Shown here: in pieces, positions 1-11,700 of the stretch
Layout of the letters: every line of letters starts with the position of its first letter
How positions within the stretch are numbered: the first letter of the stretch is position 1
NCBI RefSeq assembly: GCF_015706575.1
Contig: NW_024037058.1
Coordinates: 16,079,547 to 16,143,546, forward strand
DNA from: Patiria miniata
Lineage: Eukaryota > Echinodermata > Asteroidea > Valvatida > Asterinidae
Direction: 5' to 3'
Length of the DNA stretch: 64,000 nt
Translations under genes and position numbers: made by a program
Notes under the pieces: generated by a model
Databases searched by the model: none
The model's input: the letters and a program-made list of their open reading frames with translations, nothing else
What the model was told of the DNA's origin: nothing

Positions 1-145
1 ATAGGAGATTTTCTTGAGGCACATATTGGCATGCGTTGGAGGGTCTAGTAGGGTAAGGGTTAAAGTGTGAACAATTAATAATTCATTTGTAATTGATTGA
101 GTTCATTTTATTCAAGTTATATAAATTGATAAAAGACAATATGAG
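1..145. other. No feature seen
   Basis: AT-rich sequence at the window edge with no coding or repeat signal that I can support. Confidence 0.4.
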
Positions 146-503
146 CAATTCGGGAAATTCACAATGCAGTGCGCCACCAAGACTTTGCCACAGAGAGTTC
201 ATTTTTCGCAGTGCATTGTGGGAGATGGTCGACAAATTCGCAGCGGGGGACATTTGAAACTGTTAGTTTTCCTGTCAATAGTTTCATCAGCGTTGAATCG
301 AGTATATGTTTGCCCTTTTTCTTTTCTTTTTATGGTGTTTTTGTAAGGCGGTAGAACGCTGTGCCCCAATCTATATCAAATTAGCTCAAGTTGTCTACTT
401 ACACTCATTCAAATGGACCGTGCTTTGTCGACCGTGAACTTGAAAAATGGACTCTCCGTGAAAAACTATTGGTGGCGCACTGCATTGTGAATCGCTCGAA
501 TTG
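146..503. mobile_element. MITE family A, copy 1
   Basis: About 358 bp with terminal inverted repeats of about 33 bp (left begins caattcggg and includes cacaatgcagtgcgccacca; the right end is its complement, tggtggcgcactgcattgtg). A second copy lies at 27306-27670. It has no coding capacity. The superfamily is not determined. Confidence 0.85.
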
Positions 504-1026
504 CATTAACATTATATTTTAATGTGAAATTTAAAATTATTACACATCAAAAAAGTTCTGGAGGGAAAAAAAGTTATCTAAACAAAATCTGCCAAACACA
601 AAAATAATGGTGTGGTTTGCAGATAAAGTAAAAACCTTCAGTTGGGGAAGTGTTTTAATAACTTTTTCAGCAAAAGTTTTCATGAAGAGTCAAAAAGTTT
701 CTTTGGAATCAATTTTATTTGTTGACTTTTTGTAGACTGAAAGATGAAGGAAGCATGCAATCTGTGCAAGTGTTAAGAACAATTCCCATCATTGACAGAA
801 TGTTTGTTTTTTTTCCAAAAATCAATAGAACAGTAGAAATAGCCTGGAATTGGGAATTGAACCTGCAACTTTCAGAAAGTAATTTTTCATTTTCTGTTTC
901 TTCACAGTGTCATTATCGCGATGTTCATTGGTCAACAGTAAAATGGGGCTTTGATAAAAGTCAACAAAGAACCAATAACTTTTTTTTGACTGAAATGGCC
1001 TTAACAACTGTGTGAAAGGGTTTCAG
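504..1026. other. Presumed SFMBT 5' intron or upstream region
   Basis: AT-rich, with no repeat pair or coding exon identified. It ends in a pyrimidine-containing acceptor (gtttcag) 12 nt before the SFMBT start codon. Confidence 0.4.
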
Positions 1027-2760
1027 TGAGACTGAACAATGGCCTCCAACCAGCCCAAATCCCAAAGTCAAGTACCCGGACTCCCGCCCACTATTCTAAT
1101 AGTACCAAAGGTGAGCATCCAACAGGATAAAGCCCAGACTACTCCTCATCAAGCAGGTACTTCGCAAACTTCATCGACTTCACAGGGTATCCCAACTGCA
1201 ACGGGGATACCATCCAGCCAACAGTTGGTGCTCAATCTGCAGCAGGCCCAGCTCGGTCAGAATGCCAATCTCTCTCTTGGGAATAACATCACCCTGACTG
1301 TGCAGCCTGCCGCACAGCCGACAAGACCCGGGATCAGTACAGGAGCCACGATGCCCAAGCTAGGGGCCACGCAGGTGACATTGGAGGGCCGAAAACAGGA
1401 CGCTGCGGAACACCCCAACAAGGTGGGGGCCTTCTTCAAGCCACCCTCAAAACAGCCCGTGCAGGTCCCCCAGCGAGTGTACAAGAGATCTGTTGCGGCA
1501 ATACAAATGCAGCAGCTTAAGCAGATTGAGAAACAAGTCAAGACAGGGGCCCTAACTCAGCCAGCACAGATGCAGGGATTGATGCAGCCAAAGATGCAGC
1601 CCAGCCAGGTTTCAGCCGTTCTGCTGCAGCCAAAGCAGCTACAGGGAAGCATTGCAAACAGTGTGAGCATTACATCTGGAAGCCAAGTGGTTGCCACAAC
1701 AGGAAAGTCTAGCGCAAGTAGCCCAACTTCCAATGCTAAGAGCCAGCCTTTGTTGTTGCAGACAGCCATGTCTCCCAAGATCATCGTCCAGGCCGCTCCA
1801 ACAGGGACAGCACATCAGACAGGACCTAACAAACCTGTCATAATCACTGCAGGGCAGAGATTCACAATCGTCCCCAACACCCAGGGAAACCTGTTATCGC
1901 CGACATCTGTTGGACCAACAGCAGGCATAGCTGCCAGCATTACCAGAACTGTGACCCCGACAGTCGCTCAATTAGCACGGCAGCAGCGATATCAAAAAGC
2001 GCTGGCAGTAGCACAACAACAGCAACAGCAGCAGCAGCAGCAACAACATCTAATCACACAGAACGCCATGGGTCAACGGCCTCTTGCCCTCAAGCAAACG
2101 GCAACAAGCCCCGTTCAAGTTTCCCCCGCGGTAACCATCACACCAACACAATTACAAGCAGTGGGGACTTCTGCATCTACTTCCACCCTGGGTCAGATTC
2201 AGTTCACACCAAGGATCCCGCTAGCCATAACATCCCAAGCTCAGCAGCTGCAACAGCAGCAGATCCAGTCGCTGACACCAGGATCCAAAATCACCCTGGG
2301 CCAGGTGGGTGCCATCTCCAACGTCCACCACCGAACATCCACCACAACACCATCGACCAACATAAGTATGGGAGCAGGCGCAAACACCCAAGGGGGCAAT
2401 ATATTGGCCCCTCAGCAGACACCGCTGACCATCCTTCCAAAACAGTTTATCCTCGCATCTGGCATTCCCGTACCATCCACTCTACCATTCAATCTCCAGT
2501 CTGGAAGCACGCCGCTATCCACCGTCCAGGCCAAGATTATCCAGACTCCAGTGCAAGGAGGTAGCTCCACACAGGCGAGTCTCCAGACCAACATCATGCT
2601 ACAAGCTCTGCCTAAATACACCCAAGCTCAGCTGAAAGCGGGAAGCGCTGCGGGAAATCAAGCCTCTGCTGCAGTGGTCCAGGGTTCGACATCACCCTCG
2701 GTTGTACAGCCTCACCTCATACAGACATGTGGTGCACAGGCAACCATTGGACTGATTCAG
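1027..2760 (+). CDS. Sfmbt: SFMBT exon 1 (first coding): Q/S/T-rich N-terminal region, residues 1-574
   Basis: The ATG at 1039 has a good context (aacaATGG) and lies 12 nt after a possible acceptor (gtttcag, ending 1026), so a non-coding exon further upstream is likely. The exon ends with a textbook donor CAG|GTAAGA at 2760/2761, phase 0. The product is low-complexity: rich in Q, S, T, A, P and V, with repeated LQ, IT and TI pairs and an 11-Gln run, and with few charged residues. No fold is recognised. Its composition resembles the disordered N-terminal parts of Polyhomeotic and other transcription co-regulators, but composition alone does not show homology. Confidence 0.85.
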
Positions 2761-5700
2761 GTAAGAAATACAGCGCATTACGCTCTCGACTGAATGATTT
2801 AACACATTTTAATTCTATTCCAGTTGTGTACATTGATGTTTTTCTTTTACCCTCGATTGTCGCAGATTTTAACATTTCTTAGGGGAGCATGCCTTCTGCC
2901 TCTCAGCAGGTGCATGCCTTCAGCTGTAAGAGCTAACCCTGCTCCTACTCTTCCCCTTCTAAACCTGGATCTGGTCCAGGGTTTCATACATTCAAACACA
3001 GGTCTGGGCAAGTTCCTAAATTTGCCTAAAAGAAATATGGTAAAGTATTTTATCAGCTGGTGGCCTTATGCATGCACTGACTTTAAAGGCTTCTCAGTGA
3101 TTGAGCCCCTCAGAATTTCAGCTAAATTAAACTATCACACAAAACCATTGTACTTTCCCCACCAGGCCTTCCGGATCCCCTCCTGCAAGAATTACATTAA
3201 CGATATATTTAGAATACATGTAGATATGTAGTACTTTAATGAGTAACTAAACAGTAAAACTGTTTTGTAGCTACGACTATTTATTCAGATTCCATCCAAC
3301 TTGACAGGTGAACCTATCCCAGTCACAGCAGTCCCTAGCAACCGTCAACACCCTCAGTCAGCCCATCGTCAGGGCAACCGTCCAGGCCCCTATCCCCCAC
3401 TCTCAGACCGAGGGCTCCATGACCTACAGACCCCAGTTGCTGCAGGTGACCGGACTGCCCAATCAGCAGTATCTGCAGGTCGTGCCCCAGCCCCAGCAGC
3501 CTATACTGCCCATGCCGTCTGGCCAGCAAGTCTCTCAGGTAGTGTACCAAATTCTTGCAAAGACTGTTTCACAGATACTGGCATCAAGTGGTGGTATTTC
3601 ATTTTTTCAATTGTTTTAACAATAACAAAGGCATTCCTAATTGTTCATCTCCTGTTACTTGTGGCCTCACTTGTAATTGACTAATGATATTGACTTGTAC
3701 AGGATATCTGGAAGGAGAGCTTTTGTTTTAATTACAGTGAGTTAGCATTTTTATGTCTGTTTATCCTTTTACCCAATGCAGAGCCCAGTGTCCATGCCAG
3801 TTCCGATCGCTCCCAAGATGCCCTCGCCCAAACTCGGCTCACCGCATCCAGTACTTACTCCCATCACCGCCGATGGTGACAAGAATGCTGCCAAGGAGTC
3901 CATGTCTAGCATCGACGTGGCTTTGAAGTAATGATAATTGCATTCCTTAGGCAGAATACAACCGTTCAGCCAATTCAGTTTGCTTTGTAATTCATTTTTG
4001 TAGTCAAGGTTAATAATAATTATAATAATAACTTGTGTTGCTTATATGGTGCTTTCCACCAAAGGTAGGTCTCAAAACGCTCCACAGTTATTACCCCTGT
4101 CGCCATGAGGCCACTTTTCTACAGCCGAGATCAACGCAATCTGGTCTGTACCCTCACAGGTACCCATTTATACTACTGGGTGGAGGGAGGCAATTATAGT
4201 CAAGTGTCTTGCCCAAGAACACAAGCACCATTTTCCCCGTCGGGGTTTAAACCCATGTTTGTCGGGGTTCGAACCCATGTACCGTGGCACGTGGGTCGAA
4301 CACCGTAACCACTGGACCACGGCGATCCACTTACATTTGCCTAGGTTTCTTTATGTCCAATTCTTATTATTTGGTGTTGCCCGCTTGCCCTTCACAAATG
4401 TAATTTTGATTAGCAGGTTTTATTTTTACCCTCTGCTTTCTGAGAATGGGTGAGCAAAAAAAAATTCACAGGCAGGACTTGAACCTACAACCTCCAGCTT
4501 ACTAGTGCAAACATCATAACCACTTTGTCACTGTGCTTGCCAGTTTCGGCTGGCTTGTTATAAACTGATAAAGGAATGGGCACTGAAGTCGGTGTTAATA
4601 GTAAAACCTGATATATTAACATTTACATCTCCCTCTAATGCAATTTACCTGCATAATTCACAAATCTAGCTTTCATGAACTGAGAAAGCAGCGGCAAAGT
4701 AATTTTTATTTGTACATCGCTCCCAGGTATAATATGCCTTACCCTCAAGCACCCATCCCGCAGCGGAAGCGGAGACACTCCGAGATAGAAGATGGTGAGG
4801 AGGAGAAAGAGACCATTAAGGAAGAGGGAAAAAAGGAAGGTTAGTAAGTCTGACTCAAAGCCTCGACTGCTGACATGAATTCTAGAATATAAGGTTTGTG
4901 GATGACGTCATGTGGCCATCGGTCTCTACTGTCAAGTGTTGGATCTTAAATAACTGGATGAGAGTGTTTCCTGACGTATTCTGTACTTGGTACTTGGTTG
5001 GTGGTTCTCCTAAATACTCCGCAGCCCTGGGAGTATTAACAGAAGGCCAGAAACACCGGCTGGTGCAGGGTCACATATAATTTGCATTGCTCCCATGTAT
5101 CAGATGTTGGCTACGGAGAGGGTTCTGTTGAAGAACGAGTGATGCTCGGACTATGTAGTCAGACTGTACATCTTCTCTATAGCAGTAGGCCCCCAATTTG
5201 ACTATGTTAAGTTTAGTAGTGTCCCTCCTTCCCCGATTGTTTCTTCTGGCCCTTGCTTCCTGTGAAGCCACATAGATAGGTCATTCAGCAGCTTTCAGCA
5301 GCTTATAGAGAGGACGCACAAATCTATAAAAATGGCTCCATACTACATTACATTTAACAAGTGTTTGCTGTTCATTTGGTTTTTGATATTCCTGTGCTTC
5401 CTGTTTTCTTCTCCCCCCCCCCCCCTTCGTTTTCCTTTTTTTTTACATGGGCGAAGTTATATTGCTTTTGGGGGGGGGCAGATTTTCAAAAGGTTTTATT
5501 TTTTGGCTTCTTGAGTAATTCAAATTTACTCCTCTCATTGAAGTACTTGAGTGTTGTAATAGAAATTGTTTCTTTTTTGTTTGGATTTAAGGATATAACT
5601 TAAAAGGATAAGGATGTATTTTTTGTGTTCTCGACAGATCTGTTGGTTTTTTTTATCAAAAAGATCAGATTAAAGTTTTGAAAAGTCTATTTTGTTTCCT

Positions 5701-8700
5701 TTGTCCCAGTTTTTTAAAAATACAACGCGACTAATGATTTGAACCAGGATTTCATTCTGCATGTTCTGATGGGCTATTTTTCGCTGTTGCAATTGCAGCC
5801 CCAGATGCGCAAGATGAAGACAATATTGAGTTCACATGGGAGGATTACTTGGAAATCACAGGCTCCAAAGCTGCACCTCATACAGCCTTTAAGCATGTAA
5901 GTACATATGGATTAAGGCACACATCCCAGTAACAAGAGTACGGCTCATCTTAACAATTTCATCATTGTTAGGGTCGACGTTGTCACTAACCATCTGCAAA
6001 TTTCTCATGCACCCCTTTAATAGTAAAGCACTATAAGTCATGCATCCCCTAGCTTTGGTCAAGGCGATTGACGATAGTGTCCTATGATTGATTGGTCGGC
6101 TGCTAACATAAACAGTAGCCACACGCAATGCACTCACAAGTACTGTACGAAGCGCAAACAGCGACCTAACAAAACGTGGCTAGGTTACAATATGCAAATC
6201 AGTTGGTGCCGAACAGACGTCTTGGAATAACCGTTCGCCTTGCCTTATGTGGTTTCTTTAGTTTGTTGCTGGATTTCCAGCGGCGACCTTGTATGTGAAT
6301 AACGGTGGGATTATTATTAGTTCTTGGTCATGGAGGCTCATATTGTACATGGATAGAGAGCTGGATAGTGTGGCTACATTCTCCAACAAGTTGATTTGCA
6401 TATCCAACAACTGATTTGCATATTGTAGCCTTGCCTCGTGAGGTTGTTGTTCGTGGTTTGTACAGTTTACAAGTGAGTGCACATAGCGCGCGGCTATTGT
6501 TTATTTTAGCGGCCGACCATTGATCGTTAAACACACTATCGTCGAAAGCCTTGACCAAAGATATGCATCCCCTGCAATTGCATCAAGTACAGGGCCCGTG
6601 TAATGGCACTGGTTAGGGTTTCAAGAGCATGTCAGCAAAAGCAACTGCTATTGCCATCGTGGTTCTTTCTTGGTGATGTTGTTTGTTAACAAGATGTTGC
6701 TCTATATATTGTCCCCAAGGTGGAGGCCAGCTTACAGTCCGGTGTCACATTGGGCATGAAGGTGGAAGTACAGAACAAACAGAGCGCTTACGTCCCTTAC
6801 AGGACCTACTGGGTGGCCAGCGTAGTCTCAGCCTGCGGCAGCCTGCTGCTGCTGAGGTACGGCGGTTACGGCAACGACAGGTCGGCTGATTTCTGGATGG
6901 ATATGGCCACAGGGGAGCTGCATCCGATTGGCTGGTGTGCCAGGAATGGGCGGAGTCTACGGCCTCCTGATGGTATGCAAAGATCATGAGTTGTTTTAAT
7001 GTTGATGCTATTTGAATAATTTGGTATTCAAATATGCAAATTGCAATTTGACCAAATGCCTAATGCAACTATGTTATGTTACCAGAAGAAGGGTTTTGGT
7101 TCAACAGAGCAAAATAACAAAAGCAGTTGTAATAATAATACACTGTATAAAACTGAGGGTTATCGTCATTATAAAAGCTTCTTAATAATCCTTTCGCTGG
7201 TTGCAAAAATGATTTGACATTGATGAAGAATTATGTTGTGAAGTTGGTTCTCTTCTGCGATTTTTTTTATCTCATTATTTGAAAAACAAAAATGATTCCA
7301 ATATTCCGAATACTTTACAGCGCCGTACAACCTAGTCATTAGTTGTTTGGAAGTTTTTCTCTTATGGAAGGATAACATGCCAATTTTGCAAAGAAAAAGG
7401 AAAACAACCAGTTGGTTGTTTCTGTTTGTATTACCTACATTTCTGTTCGTAACTTCCTAACTTCTTTTTACTGCAATAAAACAGTCATGTAACAGTCACT
7501 CATATTGAAATTGTTTTCGGCAACTTGTATTTTCCAGGTCATTGGTTTAAGGTTTCAAGTTTGTATATGTTTTATTCCCTTTTCCTTTCATTGAGTTTGT
7601 TTATCGATTTTTTTTCTCTAGAATTGCTGAATAAAGGCCCCAGAAACTGGGAGGATTACCTGGTATCTTATCTCACTGGGGCCAAGAGTATACCGGAGTA
7701 TGTGCTGTACATCAGAAAGGTGAGTTTCTCGCTTAAGCAGTACAAGTATGTAATGGATATATGGGCAATTCCACTGTTACTCACATTACATTTTTGATGT
7801 ACTTTTGAGTTTCCTTGGGCTGTAATTACCTTACTGATAAGGTTTAATGAAAATAACTCATAGGTTTTAACTCAAGGTTTAATAAAAGTAACTCTCGTTA
7901 TGAAAATGTAACGTGAAAAACCGAATTTGTGTGTCTTGTTTATCATACATAACACATTTTTCTGGATGTCATGTTTGGTGCTGAGGTAGATCTAGGTCTA
8001 CTCTATCTACCATGGGGATAACAGTTATTAAACCTTTTCAGTAAGGTAATTACAGCCCAAGGAAACTCGAAAGTACATCAAAAATGTAACGTGAGTAACC
8101 GCGGAATAGCCCATATGATATCTTGTGTCATTCTGCAGCTGAAGTGTCTCCCCTTAAAGACATGTTTGTTGAGGAGAAAATGACTTTTTGTCAGCACCAT
8201 CAAAGAAATCAGACAATAGAAAGAGGACCAGTTTTCCAGATTTTACAAATTAAAGTCCTGCCTCCCGTCAATTTCTTTGTTAGATTTCAAAATAAGTGAA
8301 AAGCACTGTAATCAGTCTGTGGATTAAACACTCAAAGATTATATGCCAAAGAGAGTACAAAAGAAAGTAACCACCGAAGAGGTTCCAAATTGGATATTAA
8401 GGGATTATGAAGCATTTTAAAAATAGTGGCGGTTTGATATTACTTTGGATATTACACTGACCATAAAAATGTTCTGGAAACAATAGTAGATTGTGTGGTT
8501 TCTAAAGGAAAAAGTATTGTATTTTACTTGTTTCCTCATCAGTGGACTTTTCCTATTACGTCATGTTTTATGTAAGATATTTTACAAATTTTGGGATGTG
8601 TGGTAGACAATTTAGCAAACTGGTTTATCAAAGTGAGAGTAAAAAGCCCAACATTATGTGTCTTAGTAAAATTTTTCTTTTGTGAATGGGCCGCTTCATT

Positions 8701-11700
8701 AGAAAATTAAGAATGTCGGAAGAAACAATCCTAAACTGTCAAGTCAGAAAACAAGCTCAACAGACTGATACCCATCGCATCAGACATTTCCTCTTTTCCA
8801 AGTAACAGATAATTCTCTTGTTTGTTCAGGTGTCCAGCCCAACTCCAGTGGACCGGATCAAGAAAGGCATGCGTGTGGAGGTACAGGACGACCTCAACCC
8901 CCGCCACGCATGGATAGCCATCATCAAGGAGACGTACGGAGGCCGGCTCAGGCTACGCTATGCAGGCATCGAAGACAATACTGATGATTTCTGGCTCTTC
9001 TATCTCTCCTGGAGGGTGCATCCCATCGGCTGGGCTAAGGAGAAACTGGTCTTCATGAAGCCCCCTGCAGGTAAACACAACACTCACAACAAGGAACACA
9101 GTTGTTACATAAAGTCAAGTTGTCACAAGTCATTACAAGTCAATCACAAGTCAATCACAAGTCCATCACAGGTCAATAACGAGTCAATCATAAGATAACC
9201 ACAAGCTAATCACAAGAAAGTCAAAAGTCGATCATACGTCAGTCACAAGTCCATCACGAGTTCATCACAAGTCAGTCACAAGTCAATCACAAATAAATCA
9301 CAAGTCCATCACAAGTCCATCACAAGTCCATCACATGTCCATCACAAGTCAATCACAAGTTAATCACAAGTCAATCACAAGTCGATCACAGATCAATCAA
9401 TAACCAATCACAAGCCATCACAAGTCAGTCACAAGTCGATCATAAGTCAATCATAAGTCCATCACAAGTCAATCACAAATTAATCATAAGTCATCCATTC
9501 TTAAGTCAAGTGATAAGCTTTTTAAATGAACTGTGACAACTGTAATTTTGGGTTGTGATTGATTTGCCTTATAATGTAAATCACTGCCAAAGCAGTGAGT
9601 AATGGGATTGTAGAAAGACCATTTTACCACTTGAGACATATTATCATTGTAGGATGAACTTCTTTTATCCAGAAAGTTTGCAAAGTAGGTCTGACAAGCT
9701 TCAAATTTTGGAACAATTGAATTCTGGTTAACAAGTTAATGTTTGCTCCAGATCTTTGAAAACTTAAATAAATCTGCATGTTAATGCCAGTGGCAAATTT
9801 CACCACAAAAAAATACCTTAGGGCAAAGAATTCAGTAAACAAACCAAAGCCATTATTTCACTGGAAATACTCAAAGTATTTGTTTTGTTTTTGTTGAATG
9901 TTTATAGTTGTGAAAAAGCGGATTCCTAATAACACGGAGGCAGCCTGGAATACCATGTACCAATACGCACTGTCTGCAGCTCTGAAAGAAGCTTCATTCC
10001 CTAAAGAGTTCTTCAAGGTAAAACATTGTACATCATAACCTAAAACCATGGGAGGAAATTCCTGCAAACTTACTGAACTGGCAAACCGGGCAGTTAAGAA
10101 CATCAAGACTGCTGGTTAGTTTGAATATAACAGTCTCTTTCAAGACCAACTGCATGCAAAGTTCCATGTTGTAAAATGATTTCAAATCTGTTCCATTTCT
10201 CAGAAATACATTTATGAGAGCAGTGTTTAAGACGACTGGTTTTGAATACTTAATCTGAGTTTAATGTTCCACACATTTGCCAAATACAGATGTGTCGACT
10301 TCAAACTGACCACACAAATACTGCTGTCAATTCTCAATTTTGATGGGTTTTTTTTAAAATAATTTGTTGTATTGACTCTGTCTTCTTCCAAAGACCAACT
10401 TGCATTGAATATTTCTTTCTTTCATGGAAATGAATCAGCAAAAGTGAACTGCAAAAAAATGACCCTGTCAAGACAAGATCATTTTAAAACAAGGCTCACA
10501 TTTTAAAAAAAAAACTTTTTTAAACTCCAGGACCAGCCAAAGATCCGTTGTCATCGCTTCAGGAAAGGGATGCGTCTGGAAGCCATCAACCCAAAAGTGC
10601 CCTCCCAGATCTGTCCAGCCACCGTCTCGGAGTGGCTGAACGACAAGTCCTTCCTGGTCACCATCGATAGCTTGACCGACGAGAAATACAAGACCACCTT
10701 CATGTGCAATGCCGACTCTGGCGGCATCTTCCCCGTCAACTGGTGTGAGAAGTATGGATACATACTCACGCCACCTAAAGGTATCGCCGCTTTGCCTTTA
10801 ATAATAATTGGCATTTAAGAACGCTCGTTTTAGTAAACTAAATCACAGCGCTCACAGAATTATTATTAACCCTGATCATTGGGCCAATTAAACATTCCAA
10901 ATACCATCTCAGCTCCCTGGGGAGTATACAGCTCGATGCTGCCTGTTAGGCGCAAGCAAGCTAAATCAATCACAATAACCATCTCTGCCCTCACAGGTAC
11001 CCATTTACTCCTGGGTGGAGAGAAGCAATGAGTGACAAAGTGCCTTGCTCAAGGGCACACGCACCGTGACCCTGGCTGGACTCTTTAGCAGAAGTTAAAT
11101 CAGACCCCTGTACTTTTAAGCAAGTGGTGTTTGGTTGGAATTTCATCAGAGTAGTCTGTGTCGCAAAGACACAGAGTGTGATCTATGCCCATCTAGCATT
11201 CTAAATGGCCAATATGTATTATTTCAACTTAAAAGTTGTCAATGCCTGAGAGATCTTATGTTCAGAAATGTTATTAATTATTTTGAATTGGTAATTGTTT
11301 TCCCTCAGGTTACGGAGAGCCCCATTTTCAGTGGAATTCCTATCTGAGAAAGATTGACGCAAAAGCAGCACCCAGAGATCTCTTCAGAATTGTAAGTCAT
11401 GTGAGAGCAAGTCTTAAAAGAGAGTAGTAGAAGGCATGGCTGTATGGGCTCCGTGCACAAGTACTCCTTCAACGGCCAGAAAAGGAGAGTTGGGGGTGAC
11501 CTAGACTGGTTCCCGGTCCATCCACTGTGTATTTCGAATGATCCAAAGTTATTGGGGGCGGGGATTAGTCTGGGAGACCATTGCAAGTTAAATTCCAACG
11601 TTTTCTCGCCGATGACTCCTTGACATTCGCGCGAAGACGCTGTGGCTAATAGCTTTTGCACATTCAGGAAGTCGTGCGTTCTTCGCGCGCGGACCAGTAC

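Noticed and set aside
9110-9500. Regular short repeats resembling a CRISPR array
   Set aside because: The unit is 10 bp with no unique spacers, and it lies in an animal intron.
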